The translations under genes and the position numbers were made by a program. Of a stretch of DNA of 64,000 nucleotides, positions 61,704 to 64,000 are shown in pieces (the stretch's first letter is position 1; every line of letters starts with the position of its first letter). Under the pieces are notes generated by a model. The model made no database searches and was not told the DNA's origin. It worked only from the letters and a program-made list of their open reading frames with translations. The stretch is from Runella sp. SP2. GTDB taxonomy: Bacteria > Bacteroidota > Bacteroidia > Cytophagales > Spirosomataceae. The stretch covers positions 372,001 to 436,000 of the forward strand of contig NZ_CP031030.1 in NCBI RefSeq assembly GCF_003711225.1, read 5' to 3'.

Positions 61704-63005
61704 ATGGAGTTGTTCAATTTAGACCGCCCCATTATTGAATTAGCTTCCTCGCAAGAGCGCGGAAGTTGGAACGTGCGTCATGCCTTGGAAGGCGTGCAAA
61801 TCTTCGGTGGCATCGGCTCAGGAAAAACCTCAGGTTCGGGCCGAATGCTGGCGCTAAAATACCTCGCTCAAGGTTTCGGGGGCTTGGTACTGACGGTCAA
61901 ACCCGACGAAAAACAGGCTTGGCAGGAATACTGCCGCCTAACGGGGCGCGAGCGGGATTTATTGGTGCTTGAACCCAACGGAACCCACCGCTTTAACTTC
62001 CTGCAATACGAATCCCGGCAATCCCAGAATTCTATCACCGAAAATATCGTCGAGGTGTTGAAAACGGTCATACGCGCGGGAGAAGCCAAAGACAGTGGTA
62101 AAAGCGATGATGCCTTTTGGGAGACGGCTCTGGACATGCTCATCTTTAACGTCATTGACCTGTGCCAACTGGCCTACGGCAAACTCTCCCTGCAACAGAT
62201 GTACGACATTGTGCAAACCATTCCCAAAAGTCACGAACAACTGCAAACCTCAGTTAACGAAGGAGAAGCGAAAGCATTTCAGCAGGCTTTTGAAGCGGCA
62301 CGTAAGCGTGTTACCGAAAACATGGACGAGTGGTTTAACCGCCTGCCTGCCCACAAGCAGGCAGCCTTGCAAAATGAACCCGAATTTGAGGCCGAACTGC
62401 TCCAAGCATTACCCGAAGCGCGACTGCTGAAATTTCTCGACCAATTCTTCTTTGACAGCTTCATCAGTCTTTCCGAGAAAACCCGTTCTATCATCGATTT
62501 TACCTTCTCAGGCTTTTTGTTTCGGTTGCTGCGCGAACCCGTCTATTCCCTGTTCTGCCGTCAGGACTCAACCCTAACGCCCGAAGACTGCTGGCATGGT
62601 AAAATCATCCTGCTTAACTTGCCCGTCAAGCTTTATCATAAAGTCGGGCGCGATTGCCAAATTTTATTCAAATACATTTGGCAACGAGCAATGGAAAAAC
62701 GCCCCATCACGGCCAGTTCCCGCCCCGTGTTTCTGTGGGCGGACGAAGCGCAAAACTTCCTACACGAACACGATGCCGACTACCAAGCCACGGCCCGTAG
62801 TAGTCGCATTGCCACGGTGTATATTTCCCAGAACTTGCCCAACTACTACGCCTGCATGGGCGGACAAAAGGCGGAGTATCGCGTCAAAAGCTTTTTAGGT
62901 ACGTTAGGTACCAAAATCTTTCACGCCAACGCCGACATTGAAACCAATAAATACGCCTCCGACCAAGTCCAAATCACTGAAACTGGAACGGATGGTGCGG
63001 GCTGA
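61704..63005 (+). CDS. type IV secretion coupling ATPase (TraD/VirD4-like), C-terminally frameshifted
   Basis: A P-loop ATPase of conjugation systems. Walker A is GGIGSGKT at 35-42, VLTVKPDEKQAW follows, and Walker B with the adjacent motif reads FLWADEAQNFL. Near the end, SRIATVYISQNLPNYYACMGG is the usual sensor segment. It lacks N-terminal membrane helices, as in some soluble VirD4-like proteins. The frame stops at TDGAG (63005), while the family C-terminus (LRTGGPLNNFRVEGYVHRQG) continues in another frame from about 62992, and the joining segment is shorter than usual. The protein is probably damaged. Confidence 0.85.
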   Translation: MELFNLDRPIIELASSQERGSWNVRHALEGVQIFGGIGSGKTSGSGRMLALKYLAQGFGGLVLTVKPDEKQAWQEYCRLTGRERDLLVLEPNGTHRFNFLQYESRQSQNSITENIVEVLKTVIRAGEAKDSGKSDDAFWETALDMLIFNVIDLCQLAYGKLSLQQMYDIVQTIPKSHEQLQTSVNEGEAKAFQQAFEAARKRVTENMDEWFNRLPAHKQAALQNEPEFEAELLQALPEARLLKFLDQFFFDSFISLSEKTRSIIDFTFSGFLFRLLREPVYSLFCRQDSTLTPEDCWHGKIILLNLPVKLYHKVGRDCQILFKYIWQRAMEKRPITASSRPVFLWADEAQNFLHEHDADYQATARSSRIATVYISQNLPNYYACMGGQKAEYRVKSFLGTLGTKIFHANADIETNKYASDQVQITETGTDGAG

Positions 63006-63141
63006 AGAATTTGTTCGCCTGCGAACGGGAGGCCCCCTGAATAATTTTCGCGTGGAAGGTTACGTACACCGCCAAGGCGACCCGCTCTTGAAGGGACTGA
63101 ACCACACCAAAATGGTCTTTAACCAGCAGTATTGCACTTAA
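62992..63141 (+). pseudogene. displaced C-terminus of the coupling ATPase
   Basis: In the +1 frame relative to the ATPase, MVRAEEFVRLRTGGPLNNFR continues to VHRQGDPLLKGLNHTKMVF. This is the standard end of TraD/TraG-like ATPases and has no start signal of its own. A small deletion or frameshift before 63005 explains the split. Confidence 0.75.
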
Positions 63142-63180
63142 ACGGGAATTACTCACTTATAAATTTAATGCTTTACGTCT

Positions 63181-63945
63181 ATGAAAAAGAATATTTACTA
63201 CCGCACAGTTTTTATGCGTACCAATGCCATGAAAGAACTAATTTTAGTGTTTTTTCTAGCTATTTGTTCTTGGCCTCGCTTGTTGCTTGAAGTATTTCTT
63301 CGAAAGAACATGGGAGAGCGCTACTTTTCATTTTCTACAGCGATTATTATGAGTGGTTTACTGGCCATTTTTCCATTAATTTATGCTGGAATAATGGAAC
63401 GTCTTACGGGTCAATCTTATTCCGTTCACCTTATTGGCTACTATACGACCTGGTATGTTTTTCTGGCGCTATTTCTGTACACCTGCTGGGAGCGCTGGCA
63501 AGAGATTCAACGACTGCCGTCGGTGTTCGATTTTGGTCGTTTCAGTTTATCGTCTGGCGTTATTTCTTCTCGTTTTACTAGTCTCAAATTCAAAGGTAAA
63601 CCTGTTGATGTACGAACAATTGAAACGGTTTTAGAACCAGGATTTTTTTTCATAGTGGGTTTTGTTTTATGGATGGCAGCTCAGCCTATTGGCCTTCTAT
63701 TGGCAGTATCGGCTTTATGTTATTCCTTTAGCTATGTCGGGGCTTACCACCAAGGTGACCACTTTATCATGGATAAAATCGACGAAATGATTTGTAATGA
63801 AGAGATGGTTAATTCTTTTGTCGAAGGACGGGATGCGTCCCAAACCCGAGGGGTTAGCTTCTACGGAAGGCGTCCCGCCGATCCTGATACCCGTCGTAAA
63901 TTGGTGACCACTTTTATCGATGACGATACGGTCGAAGCCCTGTAA
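63181..63945 (+). CDS. uncharacterised membrane protein of the island
   Basis: 254 residues with four to five predicted membrane helices: about 18-35, 50-70, 82-100 and 150-180. A soluble C-terminal tail (HQGDHFIMDKIDEMICNEEMVNSF to VEAL) is probably cytoplasmic. No family is recognised. The position, 40 bp after the coupling-protein remnant, suggests a role in conjugation. An alternative start is the ATG at 63214. Confidence 0.6.
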   Translation: MKKNIYYRTVFMRTNAMKELILVFFLAICSWPRLLLEVFLRKNMGERYFSFSTAIIMSGLLAIFPLIYAGIMERLTGQSYSVHLIGYYTTWYVFLALFLYTCWERWQEIQRLPSVFDFGRFSLSSGVISSRFTSLKFKGKPVDVRTIETVLEPGFFFIVGFVLWMAAQPIGLLLAVSALCYSFSYVGAYHQGDHFIMDKIDEMICNEEMVNSFVEGRDASQTRGVSFYGRRPADPDTRRKLVTTFIDDDTVEAL

Positions 63946-63964
63946 AAATACCGATTCAAAACCA

Positions 63965-63981
63965 CCTAAGCTGTGCTTAGG
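63965..63981. terminator. small hairpin after the membrane-protein gene
   Basis: The perfect 7-bp stem CCTAAGC/GCTTAGG with a TGT loop lies 20 bp past the stop. It has no T run, so termination is uncertain. Confidence 0.35.
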
Positions 63982-64000
63982 GAAGATGTCTGATGAAAAA

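Larger units (their letters stand above)
53340..64000. mobile_element. integrated genomic island, left end to window edge
   Basis: The tRNA-Phe 3' fragment defines the left boundary, and a tyrosine recombinase gene is 175 bp inside. Island genes continue to the window end and include an excisionase-like HTH gene, a coupling-protein gene and a conjugation-like membrane protein gene. The right boundary, expected to be an intact tRNA-Phe, is outside the window. Base composition is mixed (54.8-59.5 kb AT-rich, 59.5-63 kb richer in GC), which suggests a mosaic. Confidence 0.75.

Overview
The window looks like chromosome from a Bacteroidota bacterium of the Cytophagales, most likely Spirosomaceae (Runella-like). 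This is inferred from type IX secretion C-terminal signals on giant adhesins, an OMP_b-brl-type TonB-dependent receptor with a LytS/LytTR pair, a TPR-type hybrid histidine kinase with an AraC output domain, and several TAnnTTTG promoter boxes. No rRNA is present, so the genus is a guess.

1-14 kb is ordinary chromosome: a partial alpha/beta hydrolase, metG, a cytochrome-like lipoprotein, a glycosyltransferase, and an M1 peptidase. A small divergent cluster follows. Its left arm encodes a PNPOx-like flavoprotein, a DinB-like protein and a cupin; its right arm encodes an M20 amidohydrolase and a MocR regulator. The arms share a promoter with a direct repeat that may be the MocR operator. A hybrid histidine kinase ends this part.

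14-34 kb holds two giant secreted adhesins (2758 and about 3585 aa). Each has its own tandem SprB-like array (8 x 258 bp and 19 x 270 bp), and both end in nearly the same 1.96-kb block with a type A T9SS sorting domain. A structured leader RNA, supported by compensatory base changes, sits upstream of both transcription units. A truncated 73-aa relic and a 21-bp repeat family lie around the genes.

34.5-44 kb carries a beta-helix protein, an adenylate cyclase and a patatin phospholipase with a cyclic-nucleotide domain, arranged as one probable operon. A TonB-dependent receptor follows, divergent from LytS/LytTR two-component genes.

44-51.4 kb is the most interesting locus: a complete His-Xaa-Ser (Hxs) peptide-modification system. 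hxsD is divergent from hxsA, an SGNH/beta-propeller gene, an MBOAT O-acyltransferase gene, hxsB and hxsC. HxsA has five consecutive HxS triplets, a Ser/Gly-rich linker and two peptidoglycan-binding domains. The acyltransferase pair sits inside the operon, which suggests that radical-SAM modification and O-acylation converge on one cell-wall protein.

51.4-53.3 kb is decayed DNA: an IS3-family remnant and an AAA ATPase pseudogene with an internal deletion. At 53340-53390 a 3' fragment of tRNA-Phe, next to the native tRNA terminator and a tyrosine recombinase, marks the left end of an integrated island that runs off the window. The island carries a MOSC/alkyltransferase-like fusion coupled to a duplicated zinc-module protein, an AT-rich orphan gene of 716 aa, a MORN protein, an excisionase-like HTH protein, and conjugation-type genes, including a coupling ATPase whose C-terminus is frameshifted.
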